Position numbers and translations under genes: made by a program
Shown here: piece by piece, positions 54,136-63,872 of the stretch
Position numbering within the stretch: the first letter of the stretch is position 1
How the letters are laid out: each line of letters opens with the position of its first letter
The notes under the pieces: model-generated
The model's input: the letters and a program-made list of their open reading frames with translations, nothing else
Databases searched by the model: none
Told to the model about the DNA's origin: nothing
From: Liquorilactobacillus mali
Lineage (GTDB): Bacteria > Bacillota > Bacilli > Lactobacillales > Lactobacillaceae
NCBI RefSeq assembly: GCF_001437155.1
Contig: NZ_JQAR01000006.1
Coordinates: 18,550 to 82,549, forward strand
Direction: 5' to 3'
Length of the DNA stretch: 64,000 bases

Positions 54136-54888
54136 CTACTTTACAGATTTTATAAATTCAAGCATGTTTTCTATTCCTTCAGAAAGATTATTCCCCAAAA
54201 AGCTTAATAAACTTGACAAGGCAAGTAAGAATATTATGATGCTAACAATCGTTTTCACAGAAAGGCTCATCATCAAAATATTAATCTGCGGAATTGATCT
54301 TGATATAACTCCCAGTAAGATATCAATCACGAGCACTGCTACTACTAGTGGTGCTGCCAGACTAACCGACATCTCGACCGTCTTCTCAAACAATTGCACG
54401 ACACCGTCTACTGATGCCCCGCCCATATTTTCAGTACCTAACGGAACTATTTTGAAGGAGTTAACGACACCGTAAATCATAGAATCTTGCAGATCAAGCA
54501 AGAAAAAAGCAGAAACAGTCAACCAATAATAAAGTTTACTGAACTGAGCAGATTGGATATCTGTCATCGTATCGTATGCTTGTGCCATCGAAAAACCTAC
54601 TTGAAAATCAATCATCTGCCCTGCCATCATAACGCCACTGAAAACGAGCTGACTTAAGTACCCCATTGCCAATCCAAAAAGAACTTCTTTGACAGCAACT
54701 TCACCCAAAAGTACCGTATTAGTGATTTCCTTGTATCCTGTAATTGCCGGGTATGCTGAAATTACTAGACTTCCTCCAACAACAAGCTTTGCAAAATTAG
54801 GAAAACCCTTTTGCGAGAACAGTGGACAAATTACAATAAATGACATCACTCTGCATAACAGAAGGGCGCCTATTTGAACCAGAACCAT
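54136..54888 (-). CDS. fliR: Flagellar export gate protein FliR
   Basis: 250 aa with about six hydrophobic segments. FGLAMGYLSQLVFSGVMMAGQMIDFQVGFSMA is the family core. Follows fliP-fliQ in the usual order. GGAGG-like GAGGTGG precedes the ATG. Confidence 0.95.
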   Translation of the reverse strand: MVLVQIGALLLCRVMSFIVICPLFSQKGFPNFAKLVVGGSLVISAYPAITGYKEITNTVLLGEVAVKEVLFGLAMGYLSQLVFSGVMMAGQMIDFQVGFSMAQAYDTMTDIQSAQFSKLYYWLTVSAFFLLDLQDSMIYGVVNSFKIVPLGTENMGGASVDGVVQLFEKTVEMSVSLAAPLVVAVLVIDILLGVISRSIPQINILMMSLSVKTIVSIIIFLLALSSLLSFLGNNLSEGIENMLEFIKSVK

Positions 54889-54897
54889 TTGACCACC

Positions 54898-55161
54898 TCA
54901 CAATTTTGAAATTATCTTAAATACATTTTTCGTAAATTCAAGAAGAATCGTCATCATGAAGTTGCCCGCAAAAATTAAGGTAATTAAAATTGCAACCAGT
55001 TTTGGTACAAAACTCAAGGTTTGCTCTTGAATTTGGGTAGTAGCTTGAAAGATACTAATTATTAGTCCAACTAGCATTCCAATTCCAACTGCAGGACCCG
55101 AAATTAAAATAATCCGAATAAAAGCATCTCTGATAACCTGTAGAACTACTTCGATTGTCAT
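54898..55161 (-). CDS. fliQ: Flagellar export gate protein FliQ
   Basis: 87 aa, two membrane helices. ISGPAVGIGMLVGLIISIFQATTQIQEQTLSFVPKL is diagnostic of the family. Lies between fliP and fliR. Confidence 0.96.
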   Translation of the reverse strand: MTIEVVLQVIRDAFIRIILISGPAVGIGMLVGLIISIFQATTQIQEQTLSFVPKLVAILITLIFAGNFMMTILLEFTKNVFKIISKL

Positions 55162-55178
55162 AAAATCTACCTAACTCC

Positions 55179-55946
55179 CTAATAAAAGCTTTTGATTAGC
55201 GACTCTACCAGCAAATACCAACCATCTACAAGCACAAACAATAGTATTTTAAATGGTAACGAAATCATGACCGGTGATAACATCACCATCCCCATCGACA
55301 TCAAGATGCTGGAAACCACCATATCAATAATCAAAAATGGGATAAACAACAAGAATCCAATACTAAAGGCTGTCCGTAGCTCACTAATAACAAAAGCCGG
55401 AGTAATTATTGTCAATGGTATTTCTTTGTACTTTTTAGTGTTGACTTTTTCTTTAGATACAGCAACAAAAAGTTTGATATCTTTTTTTCTTGTCTGACCA
55501 TACATGAACTCCTTTATCCTGTTCTCCGAACGGTCAAACACCTGTTGCTGAGTTATCTCGTTTTGGTTATACGGTTTGATTGCATCTTGGTATATATCCG
55601 TATAAACCGGTCGCATTGTAAAAAATGTTAAAAACAAGGCCAATCCAAGTAAAACTTGATTAGGTGGATTCTGCTGTGTCCCTAGTGCACTTCTTGCAAA
55701 CGAAAGTACCATTATGATTCTCGTAAAAGATGTCATCATTACCAACAATATTGGAGTAATAGATAATAAAGTCAGCAAGATAAAAGTATTAATGGTCGTA
55801 GTGGAGCTGGAATCATTGTTCAGCAAATTATTAACAGTTGATGTAATATCGTTGGTACTAATAGCGGAAACCACTGTTGGAAATAAGAATAACTTCCAAA
55901 AACAAATATTAATTACAGTCAGCCCCATGACAATTTTCTTTTTCAT
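55179..55946 (-). CDS. fliP: Flagellar export gate protein FliP
   Basis: 255 aa. N-terminal signal-like helix, then FTRIIMVLSFARSALGTQQNPPNQVLLGLALFLTFF and the C-terminal IPFLIIDMVVSSILMSMGMVMLSPVMISLPFKILLFVLVDGW. Its start overlaps the FliO-like stop by a base or two. Confidence 0.96.
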   Translation of the reverse strand: MKKKIVMGLTVINICFWKLFLFPTVVSAISTNDITSTVNNLLNNDSSSTTTINTFILLTLLSITPILLVMMTSFTRIIMVLSFARSALGTQQNPPNQVLLGLALFLTFFTMRPVYTDIYQDAIKPYNQNEITQQQVFDRSENRIKEFMYGQTRKKDIKLFVAVSKEKVNTKKYKEIPLTIITPAFVISELRTAFSIGFLLFIPFLIIDMVVSSILMSMGMVMLSPVMISLPFKILLFVLVDGWYLLVESLIKSFY

Positions 55947-56314
55947 TATCTTTTCCTCTTCTTAAGCTCTTGAATCTTATCGTTCATTTCTTGAAGAATT
56001 TGTTTGAAATTCTTACCATTATTCTCACTTTCCTTAGGATTCTCCATCGAGTCCAATAGCTGTGCCACTTCATTGTCACTTAATTCCTTCAATATTTCGT
56101 TGCGATTTTCTGAAAAACTCATCACATAGTAAGTATCAATAATTTGGACTATGCCAATCGAAGAGGTCTTACTTACCGCAATTTTTTGAATGATTCTAAA
56201 ATTTTTTTTGCTCTGATTAGCGTATTTTCCTAAAAGCTTTAGGCAAATATTAATCATGAAAATGATAATTATTAAAAAGACAATTGTCTTGAAAACTGTA
56301 ATATATATATCCAT
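55946..56314 (-). CDS. fliO: FliO/FliZ-like flagellar biosynthesis protein
   Basis: 122 aa. One N-terminal membrane helix (about 5-27, TVFKTIVFLIIIIFMINICL), then a short basic domain with RIIQKIAVSKTSSIGIVQIIDTYYVMS and a coiled, charged tail ending KKRKR. Position between fliL and fliP is the fliO/fliZ place. FliO helps FliP assemble. The identification rests on position, topology and the domain pattern. Confidence 0.8.
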   Translation of the reverse strand: MDIYITVFKTIVFLIIIIFMINICLKLLGKYANQSKKNFRIIQKIAVSKTSSIGIVQIIDTYYVMSFSENRNEILKELSDNEVAQLLDSMENPKESENNGKNFKQILQEMNDKIQELKKRKR

Positions 56315-56326
56315 CTTTTCCCTTTT

Positions 56327-56821
56327 CTATTGAATAACTAAATCTGTAATAAATACATCTTCTACAATCTTTGCCCCATACGACTTATTAATAGTATCCC
56401 GTAATTGATTTTTTAATCCTGCTAAACTATCTGCAGATCCGAGAATATCACTTGCCGTTTTTTGCCTGATAACGTTAATAACACTATCTCTAATAACCGC
56501 AACATTCTTTTTGGCCTTGGCTTTTTGTTCTGAATTTGCTACCAAAAGTGATAGAGTGATTTGTGCATACCTTGTGTTATTTGATCCGTCTTCATTGGTC
56601 AAATTAATTACAAATTTTTTAACGGGAACTATTTGTTGTTTCCCTGAGACAACTGTCTTGGAATGATGCTTAACAGTTGTCGTTTTCTTCGAGTTCAATG
56701 CACTCATTATCTTTGGTGTAACAACTGTACCTACTACTCCACCGCTAATTGCTACTAAAAGCAGTATTAGTACCCACAAAATCCATCTTTTCTTTTTTTT
56801 CTCACTTTTTTCTTTTGCCAT
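56327..56821 (-). CDS. fliL: Flagellar basal-body-associated protein FliL
   Basis: 164 aa. Basic cytoplasmic start (EKSEKKKKRWI), one membrane helix at about 13-33, and an external domain with VPVKKFVINLTNEDGSNNTRYAQITLSLLV and VEDVFITDLVIQ, typical of FliL, which stabilises stators. Confidence 0.92.
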   Translation of the reverse strand: MAKEKSEKKKKRWILWVLILLLVAISGGVVGTVVTPKIMSALNSKKTTTVKHHSKTVVSGKQQIVPVKKFVINLTNEDGSNNTRYAQITLSLLVANSEQKAKAKKNVAVIRDSVINVIRQKTASDILGSADSLAGLKNQLRDTINKSYGAKIVEDVFITDLVIQ

Positions 56822-56831
56822 GCGTAACTAT

Positions 56832-57050
56832 CTACCTCTCCTTATTGATGGAGTCTAAGTTCTGTGAATCCGCAAGAATTTCTCTCCTATACTCAATTAT
56901 CAATTTTTTTATCTCGACCGCTTTATTCCTTACAATTATGTTTCTATCATCCACAAGTGTGATTATTGTGTCTGGAGTCTCTTCGATTTTGAAAATTAAA
57001 TCTGCATTCAGAAAAAAGGTTTTACCATTTAGACCAACTAATTCAATCAA
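56832..57050 (-). CDS. flbD: FlbD/SwrD family flagellar protein
   Basis: 72 aa. MIELVGLNGKTFFLNADLIFKIEETPDTIITLVD matches the FlbD family, needed for flagellar torque in Bacillus. The start is a TTG at 57050, supported by AAGGAGG seven bases upstream. Lies between flgE and fliL as usual. Confidence 0.9.
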   Translation of the reverse strand: MIELVGLNGKTFFLNADLIFKIEETPDTIITLVDDRNIIVRNKAVEIKKLIIEYRREILADSQNLDSINKER

Positions 57051-57090
57051 AACTTGACCTCCTTAACGTTAACTAAGCGACTGATAAACA

Positions 57091-57981
57091 TTATGATTGC
57101 TTCAAGTTAATCAGTGTTTGTAACATTTCATCCGATGTGGTAATCGTCTTTGCGTTCGCTTGGTACGCTCTATTTGCAATAATCATTTCCGTGAATTCAC
57201 TGGATAAGTCAACATTAGACATCTCTAGTTCACCAGAGACAACAGTCCCTGTACCCGTATCACCTGGATTAGATACAATGGCCGCTCCCGAGTTTGCTGA
57301 AACCGCATAATTGTTTCCACCGACATTTTCAAGACCCGCAGCATTATTGAAGGTTGCCAATGAAATTTGCCCCAATACGAAATTTTGACTACCATACTTG
57401 CCAATAACAAGACCATTCTGATCAACTGATACAGAGTCATAATTGAGTGTTTCACCATTAACTGTAATTGTGCTTGGAATCGTTAATGCAGATAAATTAC
57501 CAGAAGCTGCGAGTGCAGCATCTGTATCAGTTCCATCCGTATATTCTGTTAGTGGCGTTGTTGCTGCTCGACCCATGACCTTCAACCCATCACTAGTCGT
57601 TAAATTTCCTTGATTGTCTCTGGAAAATGCACCATCTCTCGTATATAAATCCTCACCAGTTTCATTTTGAACGATGAAATATCCCCCACCATTTATATAA
57701 AAATCAAGTGCTCGTCCCGTTGATTGTGGTGAACCAGCAGAGGTATCCTTGTCTATCGAACCAGTTTTAGTCCCAAGTCCTATTTGCTTTGCATTTGTAC
57801 CACCTAAGTTATTGGATGCAGATGACGAAGTAGAGGTATTTTGACTCATTAAATCTTCAAAAATAACACGACTTGCCTTAAAACCCATTGTATTTACGTT
57901 GGCAATATTATCAGAGATTACATCCATCTTGGTCTGAAAACCTTTCATACCACTAACACCAGAATAAAGTGATTTTAACAT
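57091..57981 (-). CDS. flgE: Flagellar hook protein FlgE
   Basis: 296 aa, short for a hook protein. N-terminal SLYSGVSGMKGFQTKMDVISDNIANVNTMGFK, middle INGGGYFIVQNETGEDLYTRDGAFSRD and C-terminal SNVDLSSEFTEMIIANRAYQANAKTITTSDEMLQTLINL. Follows flgD and the TIGR02530 gene. The size is near the FlgG class, but the order and start fit FlgE. Confidence 0.9.
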   Translation of the reverse strand: MLKSLYSGVSGMKGFQTKMDVISDNIANVNTMGFKASRVIFEDLMSQNTSTSSSASNNLGGTNAKQIGLGTKTGSIDKDTSAGSPQSTGRALDFYINGGGYFIVQNETGEDLYTRDGAFSRDNQGNLTTSDGLKVMGRAATTPLTEYTDGTDTDAALAASGNLSALTIPSTITVNGETLNYDSVSVDQNGLVIGKYGSQNFVLGQISLATFNNAAGLENVGGNNYAVSANSGAAIVSNPGDTGTGTVVSGELEMSNVDLSSEFTEMIIANRAYQANAKTITTSDEMLQTLINLKQS

Positions 57982-58057
57982 TTAACATTCCTCCTATAAG
58001 TTGAACTCTCCTCAATCAGTCAGAGAGTTATTAGGCTTCCTTATAAGGTCCAGCCCA

Positions 58058-58423
58058 TTATTTTACAAACTTTGTACTATCTATATTTGTTACTGTATTT
58101 ATCTCATTGACATTCATAGCGGTAATAATCGTTCTATTTTGGACATTCGCTATTAGACCCATATCCTTGTAGAGTAACAATGAATCCTTACTGCCCTTTT
58201 CATCTAATTCACTCATAGCTTGCCCAATATGAGAAAGATCGCTATTCTGCAAATCCAAATTACGTGCACTTAACCTTTGGCGTGCATGCTTCGATATCTT
58301 CACTTGTTCTTGACTTTGCTCAAGTATTTTTGAAAAGTCTTCGTTATTTTTACTGGAATTATTTGCATGGATATTATTTATTCCATTGGAACTATTACTA
58401 ATTCCATTAATTTGTTGTATCAT
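58058..58423 (-). CDS. TIGR02530 (Flg_new) flagellar operon protein
   Basis: 121 aa. N-terminal Asn/Ser-rich stretch, then KISKHARQRLSARNLDL and SHIGQAMSELDEKGSKDSLLLYKDMGLIANVQNRTIITAMN, the pattern of the Firmicute gene found between flgD and flgE (YlzI/Flg_new neighbourhood). Function not established; perhaps hook assembly. Its start overlaps the flgD stop by 17 bases. Confidence 0.85.
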   Translation of the reverse strand: MIQQINGISNSSNGINNIHANNSSKNNEDFSKILEQSQEQVKISKHARQRLSARNLDLQNSDLSHIGQAMSELDEKGSKDSLLLYKDMGLIANVQNRTIITAMNVNEINTVTNIDSTKFVK

Positions 58424-58844
58424 TATCCACTTCCGTCAATGCACCCATTTGATATTCATTTCCATTTACCACAAGAGTTGCATATCCATTTGAAAATTTA
58501 ACTTTATCCACTGTGCCACTAATCGTTGTACCTTCATCGGTTAGCTGTACATTCTTCCCTAATAACGAAAACGCCTCATTTTGTTGCATTCCCATGACTG
58601 TAGTAGTCAAATTCTTCCCAATACTATTCAACTGATCCAACGAAGCAAACTGTGCCAGTTGTGAAACATAATCTGTACCACTACTACTACCGCTTGATGA
58701 ATCACTATCAATTGAGGGGTTCTGCATTGCAGCAGACATGATTTTCAAAAAGTCGTTCATTGATAGACTGCTCGTGCTTGTTGAACCGCTATATTCTGTT
58801 GATATTCCCACTGATGGAATAGCCTGTGTATAGTCATAACTCAT
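58407..58844 (-). CDS. flgD: Flagellar hook-capping protein FlgD
   Basis: 145 aa, N-terminal FlgD domain only (SSLSMNDFLKIMSAAMQNPS and SDYVSQLAQFASLDQLNSIGKNL), then a short strand region with VQLTDEGTTISGTVDKVKFSNGYATLVVNG. Guides hook subunit addition. I start at 58844 because AAAGGAG is eight bases upstream; the ATG two codons earlier is too near. Confidence 0.92.
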   Translation of the reverse strand: MSYDYTQAIPSVGISTEYSGSTSTSSLSMNDFLKIMSAAMQNPSIDSDSSSGSSSGTDYVSQLAQFASLDQLNSIGKNLTTTVMGMQQNEAFSLLGKNVQLTDEGTTISGTVDKVKFSNGYATLVVNGNEYQMGALTEVDNDTTN

Positions 58845-58857
58845 TATCATTTCTCCT

Positions 58858-60381
58858 TTACGCTAAAATACTGATTATATTTTTTTCACTTTGTCGTTCT
58901 TTTTCTTGTTCTTTAGTAATTGTTTCATCTTGACCAATTTTGTTATTACGGTATTGCTCATTTAATCTTGTCTTGGGCATATTTTGATTTGCTTGTTGTC
59001 CAAACTGGTGCTGCCCAAATGAAAATTGTGCTCCATCCAAGATACCTGTCGTAGTTGTCTGATACGCTGTAATTTTATTATCGGCAGTCTGATCTGCTGC
59101 AATCTGCTTATTCAATATTTGTTCTAACTGCGTTGATATACCGCTGATGAGCGATTTCGCATGGCTCGATGATAGTTTAAAATCAAGGCTTACTTCATTC
59201 GAAGTTGACTGCAAAGAAATTTCAATTTTACCAAGGTTCTTCGGTTCCAGTTGAACTGTAACCTGTTTGCTTTCTCCACCTAGCAATGTCTTAACAATAC
59301 TTGTGGCTGTCCTGCTTTGCAGAACAGTCCCAGAGTCACTGATTCTTGACGTAAAATCTGACTTGCTATCTGTCACAATTTTGTTTTCCATCATCAAGTT
59401 AGCTACCGCTGTTTGGCTTTGTGTTACATTTTTAATAACTTCTTCAGCTGAAGTTGAATTTTCTTTAGCATCCGTCGTCACAGCTGACGTCAATTTTTCT
59501 TTAGCATCTACCTCAACTATTGGTACTGAATTCTCCTCGTCATTTGACTTTGCGGTTGTTGTACTACTAACTTTTGGCATAATTTCTGTCGTGTCCTTAC
59601 TACCCTGGGTAAATTCATCTTGCATTACCAAGCTAGTATCTTGACTTCCTAACATATCTGCTAAGGAAAAATTGCCCATGACATCACTTGAAGTTTTTAT
59701 TTTTGAAACAGTACTTTGTACACTATCTATGTCATCTAAATCCTGTACACTAATACTTTTAACCTCAGGCTGCTTATTACTTTGTTGATCATTAGTATTT
59801 GGGTTATTCGCTAGCAAATTTATACTCAGTTCTTGCTGACTCCCTACAATTGACTTGGAACTAAGATCCGTCATATCCATGTCTTTTTTAGTAACTTTAT
59901 TATCAGGACTGGCATTTTCACTCGTACTTACCGTACTTGAAAATGAAGACAATTCCTCATCATCTGCAAGGCTGGGGCCATTTACTTGTCCAGCTTTAAA
60001 ATCCGATGTTTTTAACATCTCTGTTTCCATAGCATTTTCTGGTATCGAATGCAGATTGGATTCTTCTTGTACCACAGCATTCACAGCTGACAGATTTTGA
60101 CTATTTATTTCATCGTTTTCTCTCTTTTTCCTTTCTTCCTTAATTTGTTGATTTATAAGTGTATCTTTATTATCTTGAAATCCTGTTGTATCGCTAAGAT
60201 TTTCGTCGCTTGAGTCAGATTCACCAGTATCGTTTACTGAAGGTTTACTGCCCATTTTTTGTTGCAGTAGATTAATAAACTGCACTGCTGAAGTTCCTGT
60301 TTCACTTGTCGTATTACTATTTCCAACGCTTATAACTTTCGTTGCTGCTGCCTGCTGATTTGTTATTACTGTACTATTCAT
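58858..60381 (-). CDS. fliK: Flagellar hook-length control protein FliK
   Basis: 507 aa. Long low-complexity, Ser/Asp/Glu-rich N-terminal ruler region (about 1-360), then the conserved C-terminal Flg_hook domain VTVQLEPKNLGKIEISLQST with SSSHAKSLISGISTQLEQIL and a Gln-rich end. Start at 60381 is the ATG eight bases after AAGGAGG; a GTG three codons earlier overlaps that ribosome site. Overlaps fliJ by eight bases. Confidence 0.9.
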   Translation of the reverse strand: MNSTVITNQQAAATKVISVGNSNTTSETGTSAVQFINLLQQKMGSKPSVNDTGESDSSDENLSDTTGFQDNKDTLINQQIKEERKKRENDEINSQNLSAVNAVVQEESNLHSIPENAMETEMLKTSDFKAGQVNGPSLADDEELSSFSSTVSTSENASPDNKVTKKDMDMTDLSSKSIVGSQQELSINLLANNPNTNDQQSNKQPEVKSISVQDLDDIDSVQSTVSKIKTSSDVMGNFSLADMLGSQDTSLVMQDEFTQGSKDTTEIMPKVSSTTTAKSNDEENSVPIVEVDAKEKLTSAVTTDAKENSTSAEEVIKNVTQSQTAVANLMMENKIVTDSKSDFTSRISDSGTVLQSRTATSIVKTLLGGESKQVTVQLEPKNLGKIEISLQSTSNEVSLDFKLSSSHAKSLISGISTQLEQILNKQIAADQTADNKITAYQTTTTGILDGAQFSFGQHQFGQQANQNMPKTRLNEQYRNNKIGQDETITKEQEKERQSEKNIISILA

Positions 60382-60808
60382 AATTCTCACCTCCTTTCAA
60401 AATTTTTCGATTCGCAAACTCATCTAATTCCTTCTGTTCTTCATGTGCTAGCCTTGTTTCAAATTCATTTTTTTGCTTAACTTCAAGCTTTTCTAAAATC
60501 TTGCGCTCTTGTTGTGCCCTAACTAATCGTTCCAACAATCCAGCAATACTTTGCTGTAACTTTAATGATTCTAGCCTCAGTCTGCTTACTTGCTGATCAA
60601 TCTCATCTAAATAATTCCTCTGAATCTGCATTCTTCCAATGGTTGGCTCAATTGCGTACATCAGATTATTCTTCTCTGACAATAATTCATTAATTCTTTT
60701 TTCCTTTAACGACAACTCAATGCCTAAGTTCATGTATTCTTGTTTTAAGCTATCTTCGTTTTCTTTTCTAAAATCGAGTAACTTTTCCAATGTAAAGTTG
60801 AACTTCAC
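60374..60808 (-). CDS. fliJ: Flagellar export chaperone FliJ
   Basis: 144 aa, nearly all coiled coil. KFNFTLEKLLDFRKENEDSLKQEYMNL is the family N-terminus. Start is GTG at 60808 with AGGAG seven bases upstream. An upstream in-frame ATG would add 26 Cys/Arg-rich residues with no ribosome site. FliJ links FliI to the export gate. Confidence 0.92.
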   Translation of the reverse strand: MKFNFTLEKLLDFRKENEDSLKQEYMNLGIELSLKEKRINELLSEKNNLMYAIEPTIGRMQIQRNYLDEIDQQVSRLRLESLKLQQSIAGLLERLVRAQQERKILEKLEVKQKNEFETRLAHEEQKELDEFANRKILKGGENYE

Positions 60809-60824
60809 TATTTTTCTCCTAGTT

Positions 60825-62156
60825 CTACAAATTATATTGTTCAAACAACTGATGCAGTTTTCTTTCCGTCTCATCAAAAGTCTCATACTCTTCTACAGAC
60901 TGGCATAGAAAATCTTCAATTGGATGATGCAAAGAAACCGCGTAATCAATAACAGGATTTGCTCCATTCTTATATGCTCCAATATCAATCAAGTCCTTTG
61001 CATCTGCGTACACAGTTATATTCTCACGCAGTTCTTTTGCATCGTTTTCATGTTCTTTTGTAATTAAGGATTTCATCAACCTACTTAAGCTATCTTGAAT
61101 CGAAATTGCCGGATAGTGATTCTTACTTGCAATCTTTCTGGACAAGACAATGTGTCCGTCGAGAATTCCACGAACTGAATCTGCAATTGGTTCGTTCATA
61201 TCATCACCCTCAACAAGCACCGTATAAAATGCTGTAATTGACCCTTTTTCCGACATCCCACTTCTTTCTAAGAGTTTAGGAAGTGTGGCAAAAACTGAAG
61301 GTGTGTATCCCTTTGTAGTCGGTGGTTCGCCTATTGACAACCCAATCTCCCTTTGTGCCATTGCAAAGCGAGTGACTGAGTCCATCATCAACACAACTTT
61401 TTTACCCTGATCCCTAAAATATTCTGCAATTGCTGTCGCCACATATGCACCTTTTAATCTAACCAATGGTGGCATATCCGAAGTAGCACAGACAACGACT
61501 GATTTTGCATACCCTTCATTGCCCAAGTCTTTTTCGATAAATTCCTTAACTTCCCTACCTCGTTCTCCGATAAGTCCAATCACGATCACATCTGCTTGAC
61601 AATATTTAGCAATCATCCCCAAAAGTGTACTTTTGCCGACACCACTTCCAGCAAACACACCCATTCTCTGTCCCTCGCCCACAGTTAGCATTCCATCAAT
61701 TGCTCTTACACCTGTGCTTAAAATTGTATCAATGTTCTTACGCTTAAACGGAGCTGGAGATTCTCTCATTACTGGATATTCTAGAAGTTGGTCATCACTA
61801 TTTCCTTCAATTTCCATAGGTCTTCCCAATCCATCTAATGTATGTCCGAGTAGAGAATCACCCACTTTGATCGTCAGGCTCTTACCGGTTGCCTTTACTA
61901 ACGAGCCCGGTCCAATTCCGCTAAGCTCATCCAGCGGCATCAGCAGAACTGTCTTTTTAATAAAACCAACAACCTCCGTCAGTGTCACTTTCTCACTATT
62001 TTTATTCTTAATCTCGCAAATTTCACCCATAAAAACATCTATTCCCGTAACACGAATTGTTAAACCAACAACTTCGCTCACTTTACCAAAACTTGAAAAA
62101 AAATCATTCTTTTTGGCCTGATCCAAATAATGTTCAAAAGGTATTTCAAAGCTCAT
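60825..62156 (-). CDS. fliI: Flagellar export ATPase FliI
   Basis: 443 aa. Walker A FAGSGVGKSTLLGMIAKY (about residue 168), Walker B VVLMMDSVTRFAMAQREIGLSIGEPPTTKG, YTPSVFATLPKLLERSG and YTVLVEGDDMNEPIADSVRGILDGH. Powers unfolding and delivery of export substrates. Overlaps fliH by 11 bases. Confidence 0.97.
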   Translation of the reverse strand: MSFEIPFEHYLDQAKKNDFFSSFGKVSEVVGLTIRVTGIDVFMGEICEIKNKNSEKVTLTEVVGFIKKTVLLMPLDELSGIGPGSLVKATGKSLTIKVGDSLLGHTLDGLGRPMEIEGNSDDQLLEYPVMRESPAPFKRKNIDTILSTGVRAIDGMLTVGEGQRMGVFAGSGVGKSTLLGMIAKYCQADVIVIGLIGERGREVKEFIEKDLGNEGYAKSVVVCATSDMPPLVRLKGAYVATAIAEYFRDQGKKVVLMMDSVTRFAMAQREIGLSIGEPPTTKGYTPSVFATLPKLLERSGMSEKGSITAFYTVLVEGDDMNEPIADSVRGILDGHIVLSRKIASKNHYPAISIQDSLSRLMKSLITKEHENDAKELRENITVYADAKDLIDIGAYKNGANPVIDYAVSLHHPIEDFLCQSVEEYETFDETERKLHQLFEQYNL

Positions 62157-62865
62157 TTACAGACTCCTCAACGCTTTTCACGTATTTTTCCAACTCACTT
62201 TTTAAGTTAAACGTCTCCAATGAATCACTAGATTCAATATTAATTTCATACAGTCCCATTTTTGAATCATTAATGATTGTATATCTCAGTCTGCTTACTT
62301 CACTTCTTTTTTCTTCCATCTTTTTCATAATTAAATCGTGATAGCGTTCATTGGCATGTATTATGAATATTTGATCAGGTTTTTCCAACTTGAAAAAAAT
62401 TGGTTCTATCAATGCCAGCAATTCACTGGCATCCTCATCTATCCTGTGTTTCAGAACTACTTCGGCCATCTCAACTGCAAATTCAAAAATTTCATCATGT
62501 TTATCGTGCTCATAACGCTTAATATCGGCCACTATATCTTTATAATTTTTCCGTGCCTTTTCTATTAATTCAGTCGCTACTTTTTGACCTTCATTCTTTC
62601 CATCTTGATAACCCTTTTCAAATCCCTCCCTTTCGCCATCTTCATAAGCCTTATCTCTAATTTTGTTAGCTTCTACTTTTGCATTTTCAATAATTGTTTC
62701 CTTTAAAACTTCTAAGCTTTCACGCTGTTGCTTCCCCGCCTGGCCCAACTTTGCCTTCATCTCATGAATTTCTCGCGGTTCAGGTGCCTTTGTAACAATC
62801 TTCTTTTTCTCTTCAATACTTGAAATTGAGTTACTTTTAACAAGATTTTTATTCGATAACTGCAT
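62146..62865 (-). CDS. fliH: Flagellar assembly protein FliH
   Basis: 239 aa. A Lys/Glu-rich coiled-coil N-terminal half containing AYEDGEREGFEKGYQDGKNEG (G-x3-G repeats typical of FliH), then a C-terminal domain with MAEVVLKHRIDEDASELLALIEPI. Stator and regulator of FliI. Overlaps fliG by 17 bases. Confidence 0.9.
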   Translation of the reverse strand: MQLSNKNLVKSNSISSIEEKKKIVTKAPEPREIHEMKAKLGQAGKQQRESLEVLKETIIENAKVEANKIRDKAYEDGEREGFEKGYQDGKNEGQKVATELIEKARKNYKDIVADIKRYEHDKHDEIFEFAVEMAEVVLKHRIDEDASELLALIEPIFFKLEKPDQIFIIHANERYHDLIMKKMEEKRSEVSRLRYTIINDSKMGLYEINIESSDSLETFNLKSELEKYVKSVEESVNEL

Positions 62866-63859
62866 CTTGTTCGCCTCTTTCGATATAAATCTCGCCAGCT
62901 TCGTCTAACCTACGGATGACACTGACAATCTTTTGCTGTGCCTCTTCAACAGCAGAAAGACGCGTTGGCCCCATAAATTCGATTTCTTCTTTCAAGTTTT
63001 CAACTGCTCGACTAGAAAGATTCTCAAAAATAAAGTCACGAATTGAATCTGCAGCACCTTTAAGTGCCAACGACAAGTCAGAATTTTCAACATCACGCAA
63101 GACTTTCTGAACATCTTTACTACCCAAGCTGACGATATCATCAAACGTAAAGAGACTGGCTTTAACTTCTTGTGAAAGTTCAGGTTGCCTTTGTTCCAAA
63201 TCAGAAAGAATATTCTTTTCCGTTCCTCGACTAACCGAATTAAGTATCTCAACTAATGAATGAACACCGCCAATATTTTCAGTATCGTTCTCGACTGCCG
63301 TTGAGAATTTATTCTCCATTATTTGTTCAACTCTTTTAATAATTCTAGGCGAAACACTTCCTAAAGTTCCAATTCGCTCCGCAACCTCAACCTGTAATTC
63401 ATCGGAAAAATGTGTTAATATTTCTGCTGCTTTATCTGGTTGAATGTAACACATTATCATTGCAATTATTTGTGGATTTTCCTCTTGTAATAGTCTGGTC
63501 AATTGTGCTGTATCAGCTTTTCTAGCAATTTCAAATGGTCTTTCTTTTAACTGGAGCTGATTCAGCAAATCAATTACTTCTTTTGCCCTTTGAGGTCCTA
63601 AAGCTTGTTTCAGGAGATCTCTAGCATAATCTATCCCACCATCAATAACATATTGCCGTGCATCAGCCGTTGCAACGAATTCCTTGAGCACACTAGATCG
63701 TTCTTCGGGACTGACAAAATCCGTATTAGCAATTTCATAACTGACTTTCTGGATAAAACTGTCGGGGAGTAATTTCATAATTTTAGCAGATGTTTCAGAG
63801 CCAAGAGAAATCAACAAAATTGCTGCTTTTTTAATACCGTCTATTGAATCCATAATCAC
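62849..63859 (-). CDS. fliG: Flagellar motor switch protein FliG
   Basis: 336 aa. N-terminal domain binding FliF (IDGIKKAAILLISLGSETSAKIM), middle with EHPQ-like EENPQIIAMIM, C-terminal torque domain with FTFDDIVSLGSKDVQKVLRDVENSDLSLALKGA and FEFMGPTRLSAVEEAQQKIVSVIRRL. The start is GTG at 63859 (GAGG seven bases upstream) or ATG at 63853. Confidence 0.96.
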   Translation of the reverse strand: MIMDSIDGIKKAAILLISLGSETSAKIMKLLPDSFIQKVSYEIANTDFVSPEERSSVLKEFVATADARQYVIDGGIDYARDLLKQALGPQRAKEVIDLLNQLQLKERPFEIARKADTAQLTRLLQEENPQIIAMIMCYIQPDKAAEILTHFSDELQVEVAERIGTLGSVSPRIIKRVEQIMENKFSTAVENDTENIGGVHSLVEILNSVSRGTEKNILSDLEQRQPELSQEVKASLFTFDDIVSLGSKDVQKVLRDVENSDLSLALKGAADSIRDFIFENLSSRAVENLKEEIEFMGPTRLSAVEEAQQKIVSVIRRLDEAGEIYIERGEQDAVIE

Positions 63860-63872
63860 TACTCTACCTCTA

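Noticed and set aside
58004-58029. Seven-base hairpin AACTCTC / GAGAGTT before flgE
   Set aside because: No T-run and within an otherwise continuous operon; at most an RNA processing or structure signal, not a terminator.
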